Positions 1 to 5,864 of a stretch of DNA of 9,113 nt are shown here, one piece after another. Location: contig DASTSO010000107.1 of assembly GCA_035760645.1 (NCBI GenBank), forward strand, positions 1 through 9,113, read 5' to 3'. Below the pieces are notes generated by a model. It was not told the origin of the DNA. It saw nothing but the letters and a program-made list of their open reading frames with translations, and searched no databases. Origin of the DNA: DASSTY01 sp035760645 (GTDB taxonomy: Bacteria; Gemmatimonadota; Gemmatimonadetes; Gemmatimonadales; GWC2-71-9). The translations under genes and the position numbers were made by a program. How positions within the stretch are numbered: the first letter of the stretch is position 1; each line of letters opens with the position of its first letter.

Positions 1-27
1 GAGCGTCGAACCGATGGAGACGGGGAG

Positions 28-1023
28 ATGACGATGCAACGACGGATCGCGGGTGCCCTCCTGGCGACGCTCCCGCTCTGCGCCGCGCGGGCGCAGACGC
101 CGCTGGTGGATCACCACCAGCATCTCTTCAGCCCCGCCACCGTCGCGCTGGTCGCGCCGCCGGCGCCGGCGACCGACACGGCCGCGCCGGGCCCGCGCGT
201 CGAGCCGATCACGGCGCGGGACCTCGTCGCCCTGCTCGACTCGGCCGGGATCCGGCGCGCGTTGGTGCTCTCGATGGCCTACACCTGGGGCAAGCCGGGC
301 CGCCAGGTCGCGGACGAGTACGCGAAGGTGCGGGCGGAGAACGACTGGACCAGCGCGCAGGTGGCGCAGTACCCCGGCCGGCTGCGTGCCTTCTGCAGCG
401 TCAACCCGCTCCGGGATTATGCGCTCGAGGAGCTGGCGCGCTGCGCGCGGGATCCGCGGCTCCGCCTCGGCCTCAAGCTGCACTTCGGCAACTCGGCCGT
501 GGACGTGCACGACCCGGCACACCTCGCGCAGCTGCGCCGCGTCTTCCGCGCGGCGAACGGCTACCGGATGCCGATCGTCGTGCACCTGCGCGCGTCGTAC
601 TCGAAGGGCCTGCCGTACGGGCGGGCGGAGGCGCAGATCTTTCTCGACTCCCTCCTCCCGGCCGCGCCCGACGTGCCCGTCCAGATCGCGCATCTCGCCG
701 GGAGCGCGGGCTACGACGACCCGACCACCGACGCGGCGCTCTCGGCCTTCGTGGACGCGATCGCGCGGCACGACCCGCGCACGCGCCGGCTCTGGTTCGA
801 CGTGGCGACCAACGTCGCGCCGGACATCACGCCCGAGCGCGCGCGGCTCGTCGCCACCCGGCTCCGGCAACTCGGCCTGAAACGCATCCTCTGGGGCAGC
901 GACGCCGCCACCGGCGGCAACCTCGCGCCGCGCGAGTCGTGGGCCGCATTCCACCGGCTCCCGCTCACCGCGGCCGAGTTCCGCACGATCGCGACGAACG
1001 TCGCGCCGTGGATGGATTGGTAG
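28..1023 (+). CDS. exported amidohydrolase-family (Amidohydro_2-like) metal-dependent hydrolase
   Basis: Predicted 331-residue TIM-barrel hydrolase of the amidohydrolase superfamily, probably in the periplasm. Residues 1-22 form a signal peptide (two Arg, hydrophobic stretch, AxA-type site before Gln23). Visible metal-site motifs in order: H30-Q-H32 just after the signal peptide (first strand HxH), K150 in GLKLHF, H186 in VVHLR, H222 in IAHLAG, and D292 in WGSDA. This is the HxH...H...H...D pattern of the superfamily, and all the elements are present. The substrate cannot be read; Amidohydro_2 relatives include lactonases and decarboxylases, so hydrolysis is likely but not certain. Two starts are possible: ATG at 28 (GGAG at 16-19) and ATG at 34 (GGGGAG at 22-27), differing by two residues. 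It faces the small gene at 1034-1315, with stops 10 nt apart. The upstream context lies outside the window. Confidence 0.88.
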   Translation: MTMQRRIAGALLATLPLCAARAQTPLVDHHQHLFSPATVALVAPPAPATDTAAPGPRVEPITARDLVALLDSAGIRRALVLSMAYTWGKPGRQVADEYAKVRAENDWTSAQVAQYPGRLRAFCSVNPLRDYALEELARCARDPRLRLGLKLHFGNSAVDVHDPAHLAQLRRVFRAANGYRMPIVVHLRASYSKGLPYGRAEAQIFLDSLLPAAPDVPVQIAHLAGSAGYDDPTTDAALSAFVDAIARHDPRTRRLWFDVATNVAPDITPERARLVATRLRQLGLKRILWGSDAATGGNLAPRESWAAFHRLPLTAAEFRTIATNVAPWMDW

Positions 1024-1037
1024 GGACTAGCCCCTAC
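1020..1037. repeat. short hairpin across two convergent stop codons, heptad-like
   Basis: GTAGGG (1020-1025) and CCCTAC (1032-1037) are perfect 6-bp arms around a 6-nt loop. The element contains the TAG stops of both convergent genes (1021-1023 on +, 1034-1036 on -). Read as heptads it is TAGGGAC followed by TAGCCCC, one unit in each orientation of the repeat seen at 2571-2688. It lacks a U-tract on either strand, so it is not a classical intrinsic terminator, though it could slow convergent transcription. Confidence 0.5.
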
Positions 1038-1315
1038 CTTCCCGCCCCCGCCGCCTGCGGCACACCCGAGGGCCGGGCGCGGCCTTCGCGGTTCTCGACG
1101 GCGAAGTACTCGTTGCGGCACGTCCCGCCGAGCATCGGCTCGAGCAGGTCGCGCACGTCCTCCACCGAATCGGCCTCCCAGACGCAGACGGCATGGCGGC
1201 CGTCGGGGGTCGGGAAGGTGTGATGCAGCTGGAGGTGCGCGGGGAGCCTGGCCGAGTCGGTCAGGCTCCAGAAGGCGGCGGGATCGGTGACGGTGTGTTG
1301 GACGATGACGTACAT
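1034..1315 (-). CDS. small conserved-looking hypothetical protein
   Basis: A 93-residue soluble protein with no signal peptide or membrane segment. It starts MYVIVQHTVTDP and includes FWSL, HHTFPTPDG, AVCVWEADSVEDVRDLLEP and RNEYFAVE. The beta-strand/helix alternation and the 'predict-a-score' size resemble single-domain dimeric alpha/beta-barrel proteins (antibiotic-monooxygenase-like ferredoxin fold), but I do not recognise the family firmly and assign no function. H31 and H32, C49 and W51 are the notable polar or aromatic residues. The last ~18 residues are low-complexity Arg/Ala/Gly and may be a disordered tail. The start is well supported: ATG with GGAGG at 1321-1325, 5 nt upstream. It lies downstream of the TPR gene on the same strand, 134 nt away with a strong palindrome between, so it may have its own promoter. 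Confidence 0.72.
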   Translation of the reverse strand: MYVIVQHTVTDPAAFWSLTDSARLPAHLQLHHTFPTPDGRHAVCVWEADSVEDVRDLLEPMLGGTCRNEYFAVENREGRARPSGVPQAAGAGR

Positions 1316-1402
1316 GGGATCCTCCGGAACGAGGGCAACACCTCTTCAACGGACAGGAGCCGGCAGCGGCACCGCTCGCCGCGCCGGCCACGAGGTGAAG
1401 CC

Positions 1403-1432
1403 GGGGATCAGGGGCCACGGCCCCTGATCCCC
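1403..1432. repeat. perfect 14-bp palindrome in the TPR/small-gene gap
   Basis: GGGGATCAGGGGCC (1403-1416) and its exact complement (1419-1432) are separated by only AC. The element lies 18 nt past the stop of the TPR gene (minus strand) and 87 nt before the start of the 93-residue gene. It could fold as a very stable RNA hairpin and end or weaken transcription from the TPR gene. The minus strand after it (GGCTTCACCT) has no U-tract, so a standard intrinsic terminator is not shown. Between it and the small gene (1326-1402) I see no clear -10/-35 pair. Confidence 0.7.
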
Positions 1433-1453
1433 GATCCCGCGACTACCGACTAC
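1433..1453. repeat. degenerate heptad run at the TPR gene 3' end
   Basis: CGACTAC occurs twice in tandem (1440-1446, 1447-1453), and the TPR stop codon TAG (complement of 1450-1452) lies in the second copy. Read on the minus strand, the run continues in 7-nt steps as GTAGTCG, GTAGTCG, CGGGATC, GGGGATC and AGGGGCC into the palindrome. It resembles a decayed version of the 7-nt repeats at 2571-2688 and 5837-5864. Confidence 0.45.
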
Positions 1454-2451
1454 TCCTCCGGCGCCAGCTGCGGCGCGCTTTCCTGCCACATCCGCACCTG
1501 CATCCGGAACTCTTCCGCGAGCGCCTCGACGTCGGTGGTGTCGGCCGGTGCCGGCGGCGTGGCCGTCGAGTCCGCCAGCGGCAGGACACGGGCGAGGCTG
1601 GTCGCGGCCTTGGTGTAGCTGCTGTCGGCGCGGAGCGCGGCCTCGTAGGCGCGCCGCGCGGCGGCGGGCCGGCCGCTCCGCTCGAGCGCGATGCCCAGGT
1701 TGTTCTGGAAGACCGGCGCCGTGGGCCGGAGCTGGACCGCGCGGGCCAGCGGCGGCAGCGCGGCCGCGACGTCGTCCTGCTCGAGGTGCAGCAGGCCGAG
1801 GTTGTTCATCGCCCACACGTCGTGGTCGTTCGCCGCCAGCACCCGGCGATAGGTCGCCACCGCGGAGTCGGGCTCGCCGAGGAGTGCCTGGGTGCGCGCC
1901 AGGAGGCGAAGCGCGTCGACCGACGTGCTGTCGAGCTCGAGCGCCGCCTGCACCCGCTCGAGCGCCTCGCGGGGCCGCCGCTCGTCGAGCAGCACGCGGG
2001 CCGAGTTGAGCCAGGCCTTCACGTTGTCGGGGTCGAGCTCCAGCGCGCGCTGAAGCGCCTCCTCGGCGTGTGCCGCGTCGCCCGCCTTCCAGTAGGCGAG
2101 GCCCAGCATGTAGTGGCCGTGCGCGTCGGCGGGGTGCGCGGCGGTGTAGTCCTCGAACCGCGCCGCCGCCTCCGTGTAGTCGCGCGCGCGGTAGACCGAC
2201 TCCGCGTCGGCATAGCGCACGGCCACCGAGGGCGCCGCGCCCTCGGCCAGCGCCTCGCCGGCGGCGGCGGGCTTCGCCGTGCGCGGCGTGGTGGCCGCGG
2301 CGACGGCGGCGGACGTGGTGCCGCCCGCGGTGGCGGTGCGGGTGGCGGGCGTGCGCTCGCCGCAGGCCGCGAGCGCGAGCGGGAGCAGCGCCCAGGCGGC
2401 GAGGAACGGCAGCGGCAGGCGATCGGTCGGGAACGAGACGGTGCGGGTCAT
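1450..2451 (-). CDS. TPR-repeat lipoprotein
   Basis: A 333-residue predicted lipoprotein with about five to six tetratricopeptide repeats. The N-terminus has a hydrophobic segment (residues 12-29) ending in a lipobox, LAAC, with Cys30 as the lipidation site. A Thr/Ala-rich linker follows to about residue 70. TPR units then follow from about residue 75 to 270, with typical A/Y/G spacing (for example HYMLGLAYWKAGDAAHAEEAL, NNLGLLHLEQDDVAAAL and NNLGIALERSGRPAAA). The tail carries an acidic amphipathic helix (VEALAEEFRMQVRMWQ). TPR proteins are protein-protein scaffolds, so this one probably acts in an envelope complex; the partner is unknown. An in-frame ATG 22 codons upstream (2517) exists, but the ATG at 2451 has a perfect Shine-Dalgarno sequence and starts the signal peptide. 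It is on the same strand as the regulator gene, 242 nt away across the large inverted repeat, so it is probably a separate unit. Confidence 0.87.
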   Translation of the reverse strand: MTRTVSFPTDRLPLPFLAAWALLPLALAACGERTPATRTATAGGTTSAAVAAATTPRTAKPAAAGEALAEGAAPSVAVRYADAESVYRARDYTEAAARFEDYTAAHPADAHGHYMLGLAYWKAGDAAHAEEALQRALELDPDNVKAWLNSARVLLDERRPREALERVQAALELDSTSVDALRLLARTQALLGEPDSAVATYRRVLAANDHDVWAMNNLGLLHLEQDDVAAALPPLARAVQLRPTAPVFQNNLGIALERSGRPAAARRAYEAALRADSSYTKAATSLARVLPLADSTATPPAPADTTDVEALAEEFRMQVRMWQESAPQLAPEE

Positions 2452-2456
2452 GGTGT

Positions 2457-2463
2457 CCTCCTC
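2457..2463 (-). promoter_or_regulatory. ribosome binding site deciding the TPR lipoprotein start
   Basis: GAGGAGG on the minus strand, 5 nt before ATG at 2451. It fixes this start over the upstream in-frame ATG at 2517, which would bury the lipoprotein signal peptide behind 22 hydrophilic residues. Confidence 0.75.
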
Positions 2464-2469
2464 GGGTGG

Positions 2470-2483
2470 GGCGCCGAAGCGCC
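2470..2483 (-). promoter_or_regulatory. UUCG-tetraloop hairpin in the TPR gene leader
   Basis: On the minus strand GGCGC-TTCG-GCGCC forms a 5-bp all-GC stem closed as C(UUCG)G, the most stable known RNA tetraloop class. It ends 6 nt before the Shine-Dalgarno sequence at 2457-2463. It would sit in the 5' leader and might hold the ribosome site open or protect the message. Function is inferred. Confidence 0.45.
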
Positions 2484-2570
2484 GTGGGACGACTGCGGTC
2501 GACCCCGAGAAGGGCAAGCGGGCGGCCAGAACTGCGTGGTTCGCGTAAGTGATGCGGGAGACGGGAGTTG

Positions 2571-2688
2571 AGGGGCTAGGGGCTAGGGGCTAGGGGCTAG
2601 GGATGTGTGCGGGCGGACACGAGCACGCGAACGGCACCGTGTCCGCAGGGACACGACCCTAGCCCCTAGCCCCTAGCCCCTAGCCCCT
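2571..2688. repeat. nested inverted repeat made of GGGGCTA heptads (G-quadruplex-like)
   Basis: The left arm 2571-2602 holds four tandem GGGGCTA units plus GGG. The right arm 2657-2688 is its exact complement (32 bp). A second perfect pair, GCGGACAC (2613-2620) and GTGTCCGC (2639-2646), has the same centre (2629.5), so the whole 118 nt is one interrupted palindrome. Each arm has five G-runs (4,4,4,4,3) with 3-nt CTA loops on one strand: + for the left arm, - for the right. It begins 5 nt after the response-regulator stop (minus strand) and ends 119 nt before the TPR start. It may insulate the two transcription units, although no U-tract follows. The rest of the 2452-2693 gap holds the leader hairpin and RBS; I see no convincing promoter. 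Confidence 0.9.
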
Positions 2689-2693
2689 GCCGT

Positions 2694-4076
2694 TCAGTCC
2701 CGCCGAATCCCCAGCCGCCGCATGATCTTCAGCAGGCTCGCGTGATCCGCGAGCCCCAGCGCCTCGGCGGTCCGGGTGACGTGCCACTCGTGCCGCTCGA
2801 GCGCCTGCAGCACGATCCGCCGCTCGGCCTCCGCGCGCAGCGCCTGGAACGTGCGCGGCGGCGCCGCGCTCGCGTCCTCGGTGGCGGCCGGCGCCGAGGG
2901 CGCGGCGCCGCGCAGCGCGGGCGGCAGGTGCTCGGCGCGGATCATTTCACCGTCGGCCAGCACCACCATGCGCTCGACCACGTTCCGCAGCTCGCGCACG
3001 TTGTTGCGCCGCCAGTCGTGGGCGACGAGCAGCTCGCGCGTCTCGCCGGCCAGCCGCTTGGGGAGCACGCCGAAGCGGCGGCAGGTCTCCTCGACGAAGC
3101 GCTCGGCCAGGAGCGCCACGTCCTCGGGCCGCTCCCGCAGCGGCGGCACCCGGAGCACGTGCACGTTGAGGCGGAAGAGCAGGTCTTCGCGGAAGCGGCC
3201 CGCCTGCACCTCGGCGTCGAGATCGCGGTTCGTCGCCGCGACGACGCGCGCCTCGACCGGCACGGCGCGCGTGCTGCCGACGCGCGTCACCGTGCGCTGC
3301 TCGAGCACCCGCAGCAGCTTCGCCTGCGCCGCGAGCGGCAGCTCGCCGATCTCGTCGAGGAAGAGCGTGCCGCGCTCGGCCGCCTCGAAGGCGCCCTTGC
3401 GCTGCGCCACCGCGCCGGTGAACGCCCCGCGCTCGTGCCCGAAGAGCTCGCTCTCGACGAGGTGCTCGGGCAGCGCGGCGCAGTTGAGGGCGACGAACGG
3501 CCCCGTCGGGTGCGCGCCCAGGCGGTGGAGCTCGCGCGCCACCAGCTCCTTGCCCGTGCCGCTCTCGCCCGTCACCAGCACGCTGCTCGGCACCGGCGCC
3601 ACGCGGGCGAGCGCCTCGCGCAGTCGCGCCATCGCCGCGCTCTCGCCGGCGAGCGGCGAGTCGCCCGCCTCGCCGAGCCGCCGCTGCAGCGCGCGCACCT
3701 CCTGCCGCAGCCGGTGCCGCTCGATCGCGCCGGCGACCTCCTGCGCCACCCGCTCCATCGGCTCGGCCTTGTCGATGAAGCCGGTGGCGCCGAGGCGCAC
3801 GGCCTCGACGCAGCGCTCGTAGCTGCCGGTGCCGGTGTAGACGATCACCGGCGTCTCGAGCCCGCGGTGCCGCACGCGGCGCAGCACCTCGAAGCCGTCC
3901 ATCCCCGGCATCTCGAGGTCGAGGATGACGCAGTCGATCGCCGCGCCCTCGAGCGCGGCGAGCGCGGCCGGGCCGTTGGTGGCGATCGTCGCCTCGTGGC
4001 CGCCCACCCGGCGCAGGTCGTAGGCGTACTGCTCGGCGAGCGGGGCGACGTCGTCCACGATCAGGATGTGGCTCAC
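2694..4076 (-). CDS. sigma-54-dependent response regulator (NtrC family)
   Basis: A 460-residue cytoplasmic transcription activator. Receiver domain, residues 1-120: acidic pair D8-D9, phosphoacceptor D53 (LDLEMPGMDG), T81 and K103 all present. AAA+ domain, about 143-375: Walker A GESGTGKE (170-177), sigma-54 contact loop GAFTGA (217-222) and Walker B LFLDEI (238-243) are intact, so it should hydrolyse ATP and open sigma-54 promoters. The C-terminal Fis-type helix-turn-helix covers about 415-460. Start: GTG at 4076, chosen because the receiver fold begins at once (MSHILIVDD). There is no Shine-Dalgarno sequence; upstream is CACCTCCC, which resembles anti-SD rather than SD, so translation is probably coupled to the kinase gene through the 14-nt triplication at 4063-4104. 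It is co-transcribed with the kinase and is its likely phosphorylation target. Target promoters are unknown. Confidence 0.95.
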   Translation of the reverse strand: MSHILIVDDVAPLAEQYAYDLRRVGGHEATIATNGPAALAALEGAAIDCVILDLEMPGMDGFEVLRRVRHRGLETPVIVYTGTGSYERCVEAVRLGATGFIDKAEPMERVAQEVAGAIERHRLRQEVRALQRRLGEAGDSPLAGESAAMARLREALARVAPVPSSVLVTGESGTGKELVARELHRLGAHPTGPFVALNCAALPEHLVESELFGHERGAFTGAVAQRKGAFEAAERGTLFLDEIGELPLAAQAKLLRVLEQRTVTRVGSTRAVPVEARVVAATNRDLDAEVQAGRFREDLLFRLNVHVLRVPPLRERPEDVALLAERFVEETCRRFGVLPKRLAGETRELLVAHDWRRNNVRELRNVVERMVVLADGEMIRAEHLPPALRGAAPSAPAATEDASAAPPRTFQALRAEAERRIVLQALERHEWHVTRTAEALGLADHASLLKIMRRLGIRRD

Positions 4077-4104
4077 GGGAGGTGCCTCACGGGAGGTGGC
4101 TCAT
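4063..4104 (-). repeat. three tandem 14-nt units, each with an XTGA stop/start overlap
   Basis: On the minus strand the units are ATGAGCCACCTCCC (4104-4091), GTGAGGCACCTCCC (4090-4077) and GTGAGCCACATCCT (4076-4063). The kinase stop TGA (4103-4101) overlaps ATG in unit 1. That ATG opens a five-codon cistron (MSHLP) whose TGA (4089-4087) overlaps GTG in unit 2. That GTG opens MRHLP, whose TGA (4075-4073) overlaps the GTG that starts the regulator. The ancestral junction was probably a plain ATGA overlap. Because 14 nt equals six codons minus the 4-nt overlap, any copy number keeps the chain intact. The sequence facts are direct; reinitiation is inferred. Confidence 0.85.
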
Positions 4105-5828
4105 GCGGTGGGGATCTCCACGATGAAGCGGCTGCCCTGGCCCGGCGCGGTCTCCACGCGCAGCGTGCCGCCCAGATCGAGCACCAGCCGCCGCACGACC
4201 GAGAGGCCGAGGCCGGTGCCGCCGTCCTTGGTGGTGTAGAAGTCGTCGAAGGCGCGCTCGAGCTCCGCGCGCGTCATGCCGCGGCCGGTGTCGGCCACCG
4301 TGAGGCGGACGCCGTCGGGGACCGCCTCGCTCGCGAGCGTCACCCGGCCGGGCCGGCCGTCGAGCGCGTCCACGGCGTTGCCGGCGAGGTTCTCGAGGAT
4401 GCGGCGCAGCACCACGGGATCGGCGCGCACGGCGGGCACGCCGGCGGCGAGCCGCGTCTCGATCGCCGCGTCCGCGTGGCGGCCCTCGACCGTGCGCGCC
4501 ACCTCGGCGAGCGCGGCGTTGGGGTCGCAGGCGGCGCGGTCGAGCGCGGGGGAGAGGCGCGCGTAGTTGCGCGCGAGGTCCTCGAGGTAGGCGACGCTCG
4601 ACTCGAGCGTGCCGCGCCGCTCGAGCCAGATCGCCGCGAGCCGCTCGGGCTCCTGCTCGGCCACCTGGGTGAGGTGGCGCAGGACGTGGCGGATCGGCGC
4701 CAGGCCGTTCTTGATGTCATGGTTCACCTGCCGCGCGACGTCGCCCACCGCCGTGCGGCGCTCGGCCTCGCGCAGCCGCGCGGCGCCGGCTCGCAGCCGC
4801 GCGGTCATCGCGTCGAGCAGCCGGGCGAGCGCGCCGATCTCGTCGTCGCGCACCGCGTCGGCGCCCGTGCCGAACTGCTGGTCGAGCCGGTCGAGATCGA
4901 CGCGCTCGGTCTTCGCCGCCAGCTCGGCGAGCGGCCGCGAGACGCGCGCGGCGAGCCAGGCGCCGAGGCCGAGGGCGAGGAGCAGCGTCGCGCCGAGGGC
5001 GAGCGCGATCCAGCGGTCGAGACCGCGCCGGAGCGCGTACAGCGCGGAGCGGTCCTGGGTGACGACGAGCTGCGCGGTGTCGAGCGCGAACGAGTCCGCC
5101 GCGGCGCCGTGCGGGGCGACGTGCGCGAGCGGGAGGCGTGCGACGACGGCATCGCCGACCCGGGGCGCGGTGTCGCCGGGCATCTGCAGCCGCACGGCGA
5201 GCTCCGCCGCGGGCGCGAGGCGCGCGACGGCGGCCGAGTCCAGCGCGCGGCCGCCCACCAGCGTGAAGCGGCGCCCGCCCACCTCGAACGAGTCCACGTC
5301 CGCCAGCGCGAGCAGCGCGCCCTGCGGCGTGCGCACGTCGAGCAGCACGCCGACGGCGGAATCGGTGCGCGCGGTGCGCGCGGCGCGCGCCACGGCGGCG
5401 GGCAGCGCGGGGGCGAGCCGGTCGTACTCGTTGCGAAAGTGGCCCGAGCTGAGGATCCGGCCCGAGTCGTTCTGCACCTGGAGCACGGCGAGGCCGCCGA
5501 GCCGCATCGCCTCGCCGGCCCAGTCGAGGAGCCAGCGGCGCTCCGCGTCCCCCGCGTCACTCGTGTCGCTCGCCCCTGTCTCGAGCACGGCGAGACGGAA
5601 GCGGTTGTCGGCGGCGAGCTCCTGGCCCAGCGCGTGGAGTCGTGCGCGGGTGCTCCGCGACTCGGTCGCGAGATCGGCGCGCAGCACGCCGACGAGCGAC
5701 GCCACCCGGCGGTCGGCCTGCGCGCCGAGGCGCGCCGCCATCTCCCGCCGCACGCCGACGGCGAGCACGCCGAGCGGCACGAGCGCCGCGAGCGCGAAGG
5801 CGAGGAGGAGGCGGGTGCGGAAGGACAC
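4101..5828 (-). CDS. membrane sensor histidine kinase (NtrY-like layout)
   Basis: A 575-residue inner-membrane sensor kinase. Order: TM1 (about 6-26), extracytoplasmic sensor (about 27-265; long helix then a mixed alpha/beta part with LQVQNDSGRILSSGHF, similar to a Cache-like fold), TM2 (about 270-292, ALALGATLLLALGLGAWLA), HAMP (about 292-350, with the conserved Pro in SRPLAEL), and a dimerisation/phosphoacceptor helix with H370 in NHDIKNGLAPI. The ATPase domain has an N-box (ENLAGNAVDAL, N484), G1 (D513 in DTGRGM), an F-box (FDDFYTTK) and G2 (GTGLGLSVV, about 536-544). All catalytic boxes are intact. D371 and N374 fit the H-[ED]-x-x-N pattern linked to phosphatase activity; Gly replaces the usual Pro after N374. 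The start is GTG at 5828 with no Shine-Dalgarno sequence, 12 nt after the lipoprotein stop, so translation is probably coupled. The signal is unknown. Confidence 0.94.
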   Translation of the reverse strand: MSFRTRLLLAFALAALVPLGVLAVGVRREMAARLGAQADRRVASLVGVLRADLATESRSTRARLHALGQELAADNRFRLAVLETGASDTSDAGDAERRWLLDWAGEAMRLGGLAVLQVQNDSGRILSSGHFRNEYDRLAPALPAAVARAARTARTDSAVGVLLDVRTPQGALLALADVDSFEVGGRRFTLVGGRALDSAAVARLAPAAELAVRLQMPGDTAPRVGDAVVARLPLAHVAPHGAAADSFALDTAQLVVTQDRSALYALRRGLDRWIALALGATLLLALGLGAWLAARVSRPLAELAAKTERVDLDRLDQQFGTGADAVRDDEIGALARLLDAMTARLRAGAARLREAERRTAVGDVARQVNHDIKNGLAPIRHVLRHLTQVAEQEPERLAAIWLERRGTLESSVAYLEDLARNYARLSPALDRAACDPNAALAEVARTVEGRHADAAIETRLAAGVPAVRADPVVLRRILENLAGNAVDALDGRPGRVTLASEAVPDGVRLTVADTGRGMTRAELERAFDDFYTTKDGGTGLGLSVVRRLVLDLGGTLRVETAPGQGSRFIVEIPTA

Positions 5829-5836
5829 GGAGCGCA

Positions 5837-5864
5837 GGGACTAGGGACGAGGGCTGAGGGACGA
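5837..5864. repeat. four degenerate GGGACTA-type heptads at the lipoprotein/kinase junction
   Basis: On the + strand: GGGACTA, GGGACGA, GGGCTGA, GGGACGA in exact 7-nt register, followed by GTCGGGG. Four GGG runs with 4-nt loops could form a G-quadruplex in the template strand of the minus-strand operon. The run encodes the last residues of the lipoprotein (SLSPRP) and its TAG stop, and occupies the place where the kinase RBS should be. It matches the heptads at 2571-2688 at GGG-x-CTA. Confidence 0.75.

Noticed and set aside
711..1418. Minus-strand 235-codon frame across the hydrolase end and the small gene
   Set aside because: Overlaps two better supported genes and is Arg/Pro/Ala-rich shadow sequence.
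1786..2571. Antisense 261-codon + strand frame over the TPR gene
   Set aside because: Arg/Gly-rich composition, no signal or domain; it mirrors the TPR repeats on the other strand.
1403..2688. Calling the palindromes intrinsic terminators
   Set aside because: Neither the 1403-1432 nor the 2571-2688 element is followed by a T-rich run on the transcribed strand; they are listed as repeats instead.
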